Positions 1-12,600 of a DNA stretch of 64,000 bases are shown here, piece after piece (position 1 is the first letter of the stretch; each line of letters starts with the position of its first letter). The position numbers and the translations under genes are program-made. The DNA comes from Opisthorchis felineus (Eukaryota > Platyhelminthes > Trematoda > Opisthorchiida > Opisthorchiidae), in the NCBI GenBank assembly GCA_004794785.1, contig SJOL01008491.1, positions 268,334-332,333 on the forward strand, read 5' to 3'. The notes beneath the pieces are model-generated. The model was not told the origin of the DNA. It searched no databases and saw nothing but the letters and a program-made list of their open reading frames with translations.

Positions 1-661
1 CATCCACCATTCACACACAAATTCATTGGGATGTTAGGTGTACCACTTTTTCCAGTTTGTACACGGCGATTTGTCCCTGACGTACGCCCAAAACCTTGAC
101 AGACGAACGCGTTTGTCATTTCTGCATCTCGGAGTGTTCAGCTTCAATGGATTCTCGTCACTCGCGTTAGACGTACATGAATCATAATAATGATACACCA
201 ATCGTCAGCAAATCCAGTAAAATTCACACGATGACATCAGCATATCTGAGGTCTCTTTTTTGTTCCTCACCAGGGATACACTTGCATACACTTCGGTAGG
301 TTGTGCAAAAGTTCTGGCTACAAATTCCGCGATTCCCCTCCTTCGCCACTTGTGGCATCGAGCAGCCTGTTTCAGTCATACGCCAACATTGCTATTTGAT
401 TCAACGCCTATTTTGGAAAGATTTCTGTCCACATCTGCCTGAAAATGAAACATGCAGAAGAAAACTGCTCTCGCCCAGTGGTCAACACATATCAAGATAT
501 TATCATTTGGGAATTTCCTTTCTTACAATTGTTCTCCAAAATTCGGCAAACAGTGAGCAATAAGTTGCTTGGATGATGGGACAAAGAAAAATGGGACGGG
601 AGAGGAGGAATCCTGAGGCCAGCCGACCACAAAATTCCGAGATGTCTGCATCTACAACACT
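1..661. other. No recognisable feature
   Basis: I see no convincing exon, repeat or RNA gene. I looked here for upstream cyclase exons (linker helix or sensory domain) without success. Confidence 0.5.
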
Positions 662-1400
662 CATTCAGGCAATCTGGACAAAAACCGGCAGCGTGAACGT
701 CACCGGCATTTGTTAGTCGTCATATATTTCACTTTGTCTACCCAAGCGCGGATAATGACTTATGTATCCCAACCCGGAAGTCAAACAGCACCAACAAGAC
801 CCGGACTTTTCGTAGCATCCTTCATTCCCTTCTCTTATCATTCTAGGCTCCCGCCACTTCGAACGCCGTTCTCCGCAGGCGGTAACTTGGCAAGCGTAAA
901 ACATGACCCACCCAACTTAGCTTTTAATGCCGGAAGGAATCCCCGAGTAAAGTACCGTCTGCTTTACTAAAGACTCGCTTCCTGTTCACCTCGTTGAGAA
1001 TTCGCCGTTCAAGCCGATTCACTTTGTAGTTCTGAGGTGCTGATGGCCAAAGTCCTGAGGATATCTTATATTCTCCGCCAGAAATGGCCAAGTCTCACAG
1101 CCGTACAGCAACACAGCCCACACCTTAGACTGATACAAGCGTCCTTTGAAACCCAGCGATACATAATTTTGGTTCCACAAGTGGCGTAGTTTGTCAAACG
1201 AAATTCTGACCTTTTGGCTTCATGCGCTGACTTCGGCTATCGCACTAGCATCGGAACTAACGAAACTCCAGAGATACGTATGGTGTTTTACAGCTGAGAT
1301 CTGAACACCAGTATTTTAAAGATTGTCCATTAACCCATGAATGATGAAAGTAAAAAACAGTGAAAAGAGTGGACACCCATGTCGGAAAGCCTTTGGAGAG
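662..1400 (-). mobile_element. LINE 3' part: end of reverse transcriptase and 3' end
   Basis: Read on the minus strand, the segment gives, with frame breaks, KVRISFDKLRHLWNQNYVSL, then AVLLYGCETWPFLAE, then SWVGHVLRLPSYRLRR, and ends RFLSRLPE before a stop near 665. This order is the thumb and post-RT region of CR1/RTE-like non-LTR retrotransposons, as I recall them from flukes and schistosomes. Several stops and at least one frame change show it is dead. The same terminal LSRLPE tail recurs at 23.4 kb. The clade is not certain from memory alone. Confidence 0.8.
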
Positions 1401-2799
1401 CTTCCCAGGCGCTCACATATATGTGACTACAAAGGGATAATGATAGTCATGACCTTCAGTGGCCGAACCTAGTGAACAATTTAGTCCAGATCCTCCAAAT
1501 CACGCATTTTATCGTCACTGATTATCACCATATTATTACATATGTTATTCCACAAACTGTGACCTTAATCTGACTTTAATCTGTGTTTATTGGACATTCT
1601 ATTCATGCAGATTTTCGCGTAATCTGAATTCACATGACCTTGCTGCGCCTGTCAGACACGCCTAGATAACACAGGGAAATTAATAAACCTGTTTTATATT
1701 CGAGGCACCTGTTTTCTGACAAACTTTTGCCGCTTATTTCCGTTTGGGACATCCTACTCGTTCTCCTAGCACCCTATTCGGAAAAAGCGTTTGAGAAGCC
1801 GCCAACCATGTTTTTCGATTGAAAAACACTATGCGTTTATTTGTGGCACCCTTGTAAGTACTTAAAAATTGTCTATGCTACCACTCAGTTGACTGAAATG
1901 GACCCTTATGTCGAATGTATGGACAGAATGAGGCACCTACGAATGCTTGTTAGAATGAACAAATTTGCATTGGCAATCACGGATTGAATCCGTGAGCAGT
2001 GTATTTGTTGAGAGCAGCTTGAGGTACACCTGGACTTGGGACACTAAGCGGTGGACACATCAGTATTGACATATGAACATATGATTAGTGAGAGTAAACT
2101 GTTGCGATTAGGGCAGCTGTAGTGGATAGTTTCCAAAAGCTCCGTAGCGATCTCTGTGTGCCAAACAGCAGGTAATAGGCCAGGACATTTAGATGAACAA
2201 AGGAACAAACAAAACTGTGTACATAGAGGGCAAAGACCTAGAAGGTCAGTAAGCATCGTCTGAATATTAGCAACAGGAACAACTGAAAACCTACAAATGA
2301 GGACAAACGTACTCAACAGACAGAGAATACTACAGATCAAGAGTGACCAGCAGATCCCCTCGGGGTCGCAAACTTTCAAAGTTCCAATTTCGCCCCATAC
2401 CTGGTGCCACCGCACTTCAGGGTGTGCGCAAAATGTGTTACAGCTAAACACAAAAAGACAAGAATCAACAGGCCACATTCAGACTAGAATGGCCTTTGAC
2501 ACTCCCTACATGGAGTCACAAAGTGGGAGGCGGACTGGAATTCCGTCCTGACCGCCCACATTCGACCCTCCGACAGGCCAACTCCCTCATGCATAGACAC
2601 TAATTTATATCGGCGAGAGATACGCAATGGTGGACAGACATACACAGAGTTTGTTACGGTGACGGCAAGGCGCAACCTTTGAGATAGGGGAGAAGGCAGT
2701 CAGAACAAAGGTACGTTGAAAAACACGGGAAATCGGACTATTTAGAACTAAACTGGGATAGAGAAGATTTAGGTTATTTTGACCCTGCAAGGAAGTAAC
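1401..2799. other. No recognisable feature
   Basis: Nothing coding or repeated is recognised. The open frames here are short and look like chance. Confidence 0.45.
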
Positions 2800-3060
2800 C
2801 ATGGTGTTTCGTGCTCTCACAACACGCAAACTCTGTACAAGCGAAATGAAATTGATTCTGACTTTATACCACAGCTGTTTTGATTTATGGGGTCGAGACC
2901 TCCGCTTAAATTGAACTGACGTCAAAGAATCAGGAACAACAGATGACCTTAATGACGTTTCGCACGCCATTTCTATCAAATAGTTCCTAAAATCATGGCG
3001 GTTTCTTCCAGAATATAAGGAACGAAAGTGATGAATGCTGACAAAAATAACGGAAACGCT
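2800..3060 (+). mobile_element. Degenerate LINE reverse-transcriptase fragment
   Basis: A plus-strand frame reads LYTTAVLIYGVETSA followed by a stop, and further on IRNES. This fits the LLYGCETW and WxxRIxNE blocks of LINE reverse transcriptases. Similarity is short and decayed. The 192-codon open frame on the opposite strand (2605-3183) overlaps it and is probably antisense noise. Confidence 0.4.
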
Positions 3061-3516
3061 ATCCAAGCAACCGAATAAGGATGTTTCGCAACCTCTCCAA
3101 TATTTCGTAACTAAAAGACCATTGAACTTGCTAGTAGTCGATGGTTTGCAGATCCACATTAACAAATCACCCCAAGGGTACATTTAATCACCAATTTTCG
3201 CAACGATGAGTATAGCAACTAATTGAACGACGAGGTCAAGTTTCAAGAATATAAAGGTCTATAACATGGGAATAGGTAAAAAACCACTGGTTAACTCACA
3301 GTCGTCGGACTGAAGTTTCGATAAGTTGAAGGTCAATCTTGTTTTGACCGGTCATTTAGGGCAATGAAAAAGCCATGATAATGATAGCTTGCATTATGAT
3401 TTTTAGTCAAACTTCTAATGAAGAGAATTCAATCACCTGTTTTAGAATTTTCCCTAACTGATTCCTCCCCAGATTGAAATCATTATAATTGGATTCTACT
3501 CTTATCAAAATTTCAG

Positions 3517-3663
3517 ACATTTGAGGATGTTACTTTGTTGTTGAGCGACGTAGTTGGATTTACAACCATTTGTGGAGGTTTGACCCCACTAGAAGTGGTA
3601 CAATTACTGAACAACCTCTATGGATGTTTTGACGGATTGGCCGAGAAGCACAAAGTTTACAAG
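3517..3663 (+). CDS. Guanylate cyclase exon a
   Basis: This exon encodes 49 residues, beginning [15 protein letters not shown] and ending KHKVYK. It holds the first metal-binding aspartate and the [10 protein letters not shown] helix typical of class III cyclases. The acceptor is TTTCAG at 3511-3516 and the donor is GTACGT at 3664. Both junctions are phase 0. It starts at the boundary where the catalytic domain normally begins, so one or more exons must precede it. Confidence 0.93.
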
Positions 3664-6600
3664 GTACGTCTCATTCGACATAATTCAGAATAACTTTCCA
3701 TAAATGCGAACTCTTGCAAAAAACGTGTGCCAAAACAAGAAACATCGGTGGATCTTATCGCTTGTCAGCTTGCCCGATTGCAATCTGTGCTCGTTTTAAA
3801 CAAATCTGCTCGTTCTAACTGGGGAAATATTTGCCAAATACACTGCTGCATATTGATGCTGCCCTGGTGGATAATGACCTCTCGAAAATATCTTTATCCG
3901 CGTGATCAGCGCGCACTTGATGGTTTGTACTCAGGAGGACAATCCTATCATTGGTATCAGATACGTTGTGTGATCCTCTTGAAAGATTGACCACTAATGT
4001 CACGTTTACTGCAACCCTGGATGCCACCTAAAAGATCTACAGAATTTTCACTAGATCAATAAGTATAAACGTTTCTTCCTTGTCATGATGTCAGATTTCC
4101 TTTCCGAACTTACCCTCTACACATGGTGTGGATACCTAAAGTGTAGTCGGGTACTGAGGCCGAACAGGCGCTTGGCAAGTGTTTTGCCTATCTAGGCAAT
4201 GATAGGAAAACAACAGAATCCGGAATAGGTCGCCAGAAATTTCTGAACAAGTTTTGGAAGAATACATGAAGTCTATGTGATTTCTCACGTGACAAGCTGA
4301 GGAAAGAGACACACTTTGTAAACGGAATGAAAAATTTAAAAACCGAACCTAACTACAGCTGCCTTGAACAATACAATGAAAACAACGCATCGTCTTCTGG
4401 CCTCGAAATTAGAGAAGACATAAGTTTGAGCGCCAGAGATGTGCATTCTGTCACATACTTACAGGTCAACAATGCTCAAAATCAAAGTACATCAAGATAT
4501 TGGCGCTCAGACACGCCGGGAACACAGCAGCATTAGCGAATTACTTTGGTAGAAGTTATAAGTTCTCCATTGGGTTTACTGTCAACTTCTTCATACTAAA
4601 AGGTGTAACTGTGGATAAAGTCGGTCCATCCTATTGAAGTGCTCCTTTTACTAGGTTATAACTAGTTCTAACATTTGCCGACATTGAGGCAAACGAACGA
4701 CAAAACTTCCATGTCCCATAGCAACTTGAAGGTACCATGACCTTTCATGTATTTCTAGCCATCAAACTGAATTTTTGTTTATAATTAAGTGAGTAAGCTT
4801 CTTGTGAGTTTCATAAATCACTTTCGCTGTGGTCCGCCTTCATTTTGATAGCCAACACAAAACTCCTTGGCTCATCACTTTCCTTCACCTATCCAAATAA
4901 TTGATTGTAAGCCCGCTCACCCTTACGGACTTGTTCACATGAACAACAACTCTGACGCAGCGAACGATGTGACTTAAGAGACAGACCTTGTCACATCAAA
5001 CGAAGAAGACGTTACTGAATGATTATCGTCTCTTCTTACAATGCAAGCCCAGATCGTACAAATGAGTGACTTAGTGTATAGACTGACCAAGGTAGTTCCC
5101 ATGGTCAATTCCTTCATTTAGTTATCCATCGACCCGTTGATTGCATTTTCCTGTTAAAGACAATTTTTAAAAATGAAAGTTCAACAGTGCACTACTCATG
5201 AGGGTGCTGAAAATACTTCGACAATTCACGAGCAATTCTGCCTTTCCATTTCGGATTCAGCAGATAGATACAGTCCCGGGTTTCCATCACGAAATTCTCA
5301 AACAAGTATGCTTCACGAATTTTGTACAATTTGCGCCCAACGAGAATATAAAGCTGACGGGGACTCTGCGATGTACCTAACTGATGAACCCAAACTGGAG
5401 AGGCGTATCCGATCGTGGGCTTTCAAAGGGTTCTCAGTAACCTCATAAGATGTTTCCTTCAACAACCAATACTGCGATATCTCGGTTATCGTACCAACTG
5501 AAACAAGAGACAGCGTTTGTGCAGTACATTCGGCTGAAGAAAACCATAAACGAGAGATTCAGTCGAGATTTGGTTCAGTCTACTGTCAAAATCAGATCGG
5601 TGTGCAAACTAGTGTATTTTGTGAGAGTTCAACAACTAAAAATCTTGTTTCATACTACCTAATCAACTAGGATGCCATCAGTTTCCCGAAGGATGTGAAT
5701 ATCAAACCGTTCCGCAAGAATATGTTAACAAAAACACATCAAAAATGTCCAGGCCACAGTGATGTGATCTGAAAAAATCGTCACAGACTCTCCTATAACA
5801 GGGATGGAATGAAGAAAAACAAAGTTGCAAAATTTAGCCTTTGGGTGAAGCGGGTAATTCCGAGAGGAATATCAAGGGATTCCCCAATATCCTTCAGGGG
5901 TAACACCCTTTAGGTGCCCAGGTGCCGTCCCACCTGAAGGAGGCACAAAGACTGAGATAATGCCTAATTGCCCAAGCCCAAATGCTGAGGTTAGTTTCGA
6001 ACCATGGACCTTCCGGCCCGTAAGTTGGAACCTTAAGCAATGAGCTATCTCAAGCTCAAGTGCTGCTTGATAGCCCGAAGTGTGCTGTTCTTTATTCCGT
6101 TTTGATTGCATCTGATAGCGCTTTGCGTAATACTTTAGAACTTCCGTGAGTATCAACTCAAAATTAATCGCAGAATGTTTAGATAATACAGATTCCCTAA
6201 GCAGACGCGTAGCCCATAAAGCTTAATGACCCCAGTAAGACCTAACAGACTGTATGACATTGGACCAGCAATTATTATCGCCTTAGTAGAAGTCAAATTT
6301 GAAATTTTCAGATATCTACACAGGCCATTCACCACTGGCATGTACACAAAATTGCCCTGTGCGGTCCAGTGGTTAGCCACTTCAATTCACTACTTCCAAG
6401 AAGGCTCTGTGAAACCCTATAACCCCAGAAAACGTGTACTTTTAAGCTGCGAGCGCTGCAGTGGAAAAACAGTGTCCATTATGTGCGTCAGTTGATCGTC
6501 CAGACACGAGTATTGTGAGCTTTCTCATCTTATCGCCCAATCGCGCTTTCTTTTTTGGCATCGCTATTTGATGAGGCGACCAAAAGATAGAATTAAAAAC

Positions 6601-9600
6601 GGAAACGTACTCATCTGCTTTGCCGATCCTAAAATGTCTGTTCGATGATTGTCCGAACGAGCTTACGAGTTGAGCTGGGATAGCTAATCACCCCGAATAG
6701 ACGGAGCTTGACTGCTCATGTGGTGTCCTTCCGAAGTCGTATGTCCCAAAAAAAATTTTTGTGAGCCATCATTCACTGAAGCACGCGTAGCCATTTATGG
6801 CCTTTTATGGCATTTGGGGCTAGCAAACTCAGTAACCATCGACTGAATTCAGCCACACAGTGGGCGCTTGCACTGCAACTAGACTAGAATGCTTCCTGTT
6901 CGCTGATACAAGCGGTCGTATGGGTTTAGTGGCTTTCGAAGAATTGGGTCTTAACTGGTAAAAAGTGCATTTAGGCAGGGCAATAGCGAGCTGGGTTAGA
7001 TAGATCTGTATGTTTCCAGTCATATTATTGGAAAGTGCCATTTGTCTAACCTAAAAAGTTGCAAAACACCTCCAGCGAATTGAAGAGGCTGATATGCCAC
7101 ACTCTAAATCCCAGCATGAAAAGTCTGCTTCCAAGTGCATAGTAAGGACAAAAAACCTATGTGGATTTTGACAAAAAGTGTACACTTTATGACAAAACTG
7201 GTAGCTGCTCCCAGAAGATTATGGAGAAACATAGTGTGTAACATACTCTCAACGTCTGTTACGCCATGCTTTTAGAGATCACTTTATAGTGCGATCGGTT
7301 AGGCTAAAACAAGACCAAGTTTCAGCTATTTTGGCCCACTTCGGGCGTTCTCGGTGAATTTGACGATTTATACCGGATTATGTTCTTCCAAGTTTTACAG
7401 CCACAGTTGTAGCATTTACTTAATCCAGTCGCCAGGACTTTCGAATCCTTCGTAGTATAGTTCCTATTTTGATTTTCAAACTGCTTCCGCTAAAACTGAC
7501 ACTTTAAATATTTGCTCACTCATGCGTAGTCAAGTCAGGCATCCTCAGTTATTGTCACCGCATACGAACGACCTGATAAAAACGAGGTCATATGTGTGGC
7601 GTATCTCGTCTTCAATTAGTGATTTATCATACAGATTTTAGCATGGAACTAAAACGCTGGTGAAAAACCACTTTGTTTCAGGTTGAGACGGTTGGAGATG
7701 CCTATTTGATCGCCTCCGGGTGTCCTGTACGGACACAGTTACACGCACCTATTATGGCCGAGATGGGTATCGATATGATTCAGTCGGCCAGTTCTATCAA
7801 AGATGAATCAAAGAACCCACCAGAGGGTATTAAAATTCGAGTAGGTAAGTTGGACGGGCTGCCATCAGCTTTTTTGTGAATAACTGCGTCTCCGTTAGAC
7901 TTAGGCGCCCTCTAAAGTGCACAGGGTCTCTACTCTCCGTCCCATTATTTTAGATAAGGACCAAAATATGTAACTTTGGTTGTGCCTGTTGATTGGTTGG
8001 TTTTTTTAATTTTACCGTGCTAAGATAGAGTAGGTACTTAAAGTAGGTGAACCCTTAGCTTCTCCATTTTGCAGTGAATCCGTTAGCCAATGACCAAAAA
8101 ATCAGTATAATGCTTCGAGTTTAATTCTCTCAAATCCATTTTAGGTGTACATCCTTTTTGAATTATCGCCCTTCACCTGAGGGAATCAGCGATCATGTGA
8201 ATGAAACATTTAAACTACTCTTGAGCCATTAGTAGCTTAATAAGGGAACAACTGGAGATATCAGGAATCACACCCTAGGCAAACTTGCAGCCATGCCTAT
8301 GGTTCGACAGGAAACCGTCTCCATTCGTAACCAGTTGTCCTGTTTTATATGAACCAGTCACACGAAGACCGATGAACGATTGTTCTAAAGTAACCGGCGC
8401 AGACAAAAATTGAAAAATCTTCTGAAACTACCCGTGAATAATGTGTTCCTATGCGTAGAAAGACTATTCACCTTTACAGCCAATTTTTCTCCCCGAACAA
8501 TCTTGCGAACAAAACCAAGGCAACATTTCTATACCCACGCACTTCTGTCTTATTTCCTCCGTGAAGCCTGCCAATGTTTGGTTGAACTGTTGGAGTTAAC
8601 ACTGTGCTTTAGTCAAAGAAAAAAATTGGTTGTAACAAAGCGTCCATTATCGTTTGCTTGATCCTGAGAAAATGTCTTTATTTTCTTCGGGTTTACCGTT
8701 TTTTAGTCAGAACCGGCCAAGCTTGAGCGTTACCGTAAATGTGTCGCAGAGCAGCCATAATATGTTCGATGTTTTATAGGTCCTTCACAACACTTGAGTG
8801 TAGTATCTCGAGAAATAAAACTAGCTTTGGTTTTCAAATAAACAGGTAAATAACTGAATGAATACTAAATAAAATAAGTAAATAAAACAAGCAAGACTTG
8901 ATTGGCCAGCGGACTCAAGTGACAGGGACAATAAGACGAAATTGGATAGCAGTGGGAATGAGAGATGATGAACCTGTGTTCATTATCACGGATATCTGTA
9001 ATCCGTTAGCATGAGAGTTAGTTTTTCAAAATAACGAACTGAGTTGTCGTATCAAAATGTCTAGCTCATCACAACTGCCCTTTAAAGCCTGGCGCCGTTG
9101 ACATCACGTCCACTCAGTGCATTCGACCTATTTGTCCTGGCTTTTGAGTGTGTATAACCGAAATTTTATGGTTTGAGCTATGCAAAAATTTACACTCCTA
9201 TTAAGTTTTGGTCTACCGGACAGACTTAGTGCAAGGTGTGATCGCCTGACGTAAGTCTTGCCTTGATGTATTTTCCACCATCAAAAATTTAACCTAGTCA
9301 ACAACTACAGATCATTAGCGAAATACACCCATTTGCAAACAAATTTGGTTTTGCGAGAGACTCACCTGGAACCCAGCTGAATCTCTCAATTATGATGTTT
9401 CTAAGCCACTGAATGTGCTGCACCAGGCCGCCTCATGTTTCAGCTGGTACGGTATTCTAGTGTATTTCGCTAATTCCGCGCAATTTGGTTTCAAGTAGTA
9501 CATAAGGTTGACGGAAACTCGGGGACTGCGCCTACCTGATGAGTCCCAAGAAAAGTGAAACCGGTCGTGGGCTGTCAAAGAATTTTCAGCAACCTTATGA

Positions 9601-12600
9601 GTAGTGAACTACAGATCATGTGTTTTGCTCGCTGACAACCAGGTCTAAGTGAAAACGACCGAGCCAAGTCTTATATCCAGAAAGTCGTACTGAACCACCA
9701 AGTACAACAAACTAGGCGCGCTGTCCTGAAATGTGCAATAAAACGAACGAATACTTATTTCGTTTCACAAACTGTGCTAAGCAGAGAAACTTCTAAGTGT
9801 AGTAGAAATGCTTCATTTAGAATACTGAAACAGATTGCGTACTGTACAACACAGGAATTTCGCTCTTCCTCAGTGACCGTGAGCCTGAGAGTTAAACTTT
9901 TGTGTCCTTTCGAAGGGATCGCACAGTTGATGCTTCTTGATGAGGATTGCCTCTCACCTTGAGGCTCCTGTTGAGGACATGTTTTCCAATGTTCATCTAT
10001 TGTGTACAAAATTCAAGGTCTCAGGTGATGGGCCGAAAACCAGTGGGCTCCCCTGACCTAGCCGATGCACCACAATAATAAGGGTCAACTACTCGTAAGT
10101 AGCCAGAAGACTGCGTCCAAATTTTCAAGGCCCTCACTGATAAAAGATAATCCAATAAGATTGGAGATCTTACAAAGGATGTTTACAAAGTAAAATCAGA
10201 TCACGCAATTGACTCAGTTTTGCAGGACTCACAACATCAGCTCTGAAAAACATGTGAGCATTGTTTAATGGCCCTCCCGGCCAAGTGACAAATTTACTTA
10301 TCCGTTTAGAGTTCCCTCGAGACCTTGCAGCTTACTCCTCCCTCTTTCATTCTTTCTAACAGGTCTTCATACTGGAACTGCCGTTGCGGGGGTAGTTGGC
10401 GTGAAGATGCCACGGTACTGTCTCTTCGGAAGTAGCGTGGCTACGGTGGAACTGATGGAACAAACGAGTTCGGTAATAGTTATTTTTCAACCATATATCA
10501 CTTATTTCATTGATTACGTTAGTACATCAAGTAATGAAAGACCTTTTAAAAGCGGTGGAGTTCGTTTCCTAAAGGTCATATATTTTTAAAAAAAACTGGC
10601 AGAGTTTTAAGCACAAAAACTTATCGGTGCTACACATTTCTACGGAAATCCGCTCACCGAAGATTTTGCGCCATACACTCATCTGCATGCCAATTTGGTT
10701 CTTTTGACGGACGACTCACCTGCTGAATCTCTCGTTTATGATATTCCTGATCAACTAAATTTGGGTTCAAGTGAAATATAACGTTGACGGAAACTCCGGG
10801 ACTGTGCCTACCTTATAAGCCCTAAGAAGGGCAAAACCGGTTGTGGACTAGCGATGAGTTTCCAGCCACCTTACGAGTAATATATTACGTCTATACAACG
10901 TACTGCAATATCTAGAGTACCTTACAAACTGAAACATGAGGCGGACTGGGGCAACACATTCAGTTGCTTAAGAACATCACAAACGATAGATTCAGCTGGG
11001 TTCCGGGTGATTAGCCCGCCAAGAAGACCAACTTGACATGCAGGAGAGTGCATAAGTCGAATTTCGTGTAATTTTGGTTTAAGTAGAACATAAGGCAGAC
11101 GGAAAATCGGGGATTTTGCCCAACTGATGAGCCATAAGAAGGACGAAACCGGTCGTGAGATTTTGAATTCTCAGCAATCTTATGAGCAGTGTGTTATGTC
11201 TGCGTAAATTTACCATTTTTTATTCATCCCTACTTACATTTGGCTTTACGCGATAGACACACGAATCCTCGTTCACAAAACCAACACAACACTCACCTTC
11301 ATCTAGCAATCAGCACATTCAATAAACAAGCACTTTAGAGAAGGATTTGAAGGACCAATTGACCTATAAAACACTGGATGCCAACCCCATCTTTTTATTT
11401 CTGTTGTCCTTGACGCAACTTCTGTTCTCACATTTCTTACTTCCCTGCAACACTAAGAAGTAACACTGAAGAACGTACAGAGTGTTTAGTAAGCCTTGAG
11501 TGGATGTACATTGCACACCGTACGACCAAAATTTTCACAACTCTAACAAGATTTCGCCGACCTTGGAGCAAGGTCAAACAGTGAAGTTACCGGGCCACAT
11601 TGTTTATGATTTACCTCAGTACCATGTAAACCGTTTGTCAGATATTCTTGCACATCGCTTCGCCATAAGAGTTATCTCAAGTACCGAACAAAAGAGACGC
11701 AAGCCGTCTTGGAGTGAACGATATTAGTAGATAGAAGAAGAGGTCTTGAATGACGTCCATTTTTAGATGCCATCGAACTTCTCCCTCGTGATTTCCATAC
11801 CGTTTTCTCCCAATTTCATTTTGAATGTGTCCAAGTGAAAGATAAAACCCAACGAACCTATATGACAAAGTACTTCTATGGGCACTATTCTTTCGTCAGA
11901 TAAGGAATATGCATACTTTTTTATATTCGGAAAATTACCTTCTTTCTGAATTAACTGACGGCTCTAAGAGGGACTTCTGTGAAGAGAAATTGCTCTTGTC
12001 GACGATCCACTGCAGTCCTCTTCTTCAGTCACAACCTAGTTTTTGATCCCCAAATAGGGCTACTGTCTCCAGGAGAATCCAGATAGCTCGTTCTTATGTA
12101 AGTTACGGAACACACTCATCTCTGTAGACGCGTAAACAACTAATACATCCAGCGAAATGGCCCTAAGTGATATCTGAGGCTATTTCTAATGGGGAAGGAG
12201 CACTGATGAGTTATCTTTTGCTATTTTATTTGTGACATGTGTTGGAAATTGATCAGTAAATCTTAACAAATGTGTGTGCAAGTGTGGAATTTTCCCACAA
12301 ATATTTTCGAATAAGATTCAATGGTCTCTTCGTCCGGAGTTAACACTCATATACGACTACTTTTCATCGTGTGACCAGATGGACGTAACAAAAGCATTTG
12401 CAAAGTAAACTGGTCTTTTACTGTTTACGATATTCTTCGGCCGAAGATGCACCACCTCATGTTTTAGCAGTCACGATATCCAGTCTGGGAAATATGCTCC
12501 ACCAGTATCTCGAATATCGTACAGCCTTCAGGAAACACACTGAATCAAAGAATATCATAAACGAGAGATTCAGTTGAGTCTCTCAATAACACGAATGTCA

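Larger units (their letters stand above)
3664..7681 (+). other. Cyclase intron 1 (4.0 kb)
   Basis: GT-AG intron between cyclase exons a and b. It holds a foldback repeat copy near 5170-5560 and a minus-strand SINE near 5872-6062. The remaining sequence shows nothing I recognise. Confidence 0.85.
7845..10362 (+). other. Cyclase intron 2 (2.5 kb)
   Basis: GT-AG intron between exons b and c. It contains an A-rich simple tract near 8820-8892 and a foldback repeat copy at 9310-9606. I recognise nothing else in it. Confidence 0.85.

Noticed and set aside
2605..3183. 192-codon open frame on the minus strand
   Set aside because: No recognisable domain, and it overlaps a plus-strand LINE reverse-transcriptase remnant (AVLIYGVETSA). 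Antisense chance is more likely.
1..3516. Upstream cyclase exons (sensor or linker domain)
   Set aside because: I looked for a frame with the pre-catalytic coiled-coil or sensor motifs next to GT-AG sites and found none I could defend.
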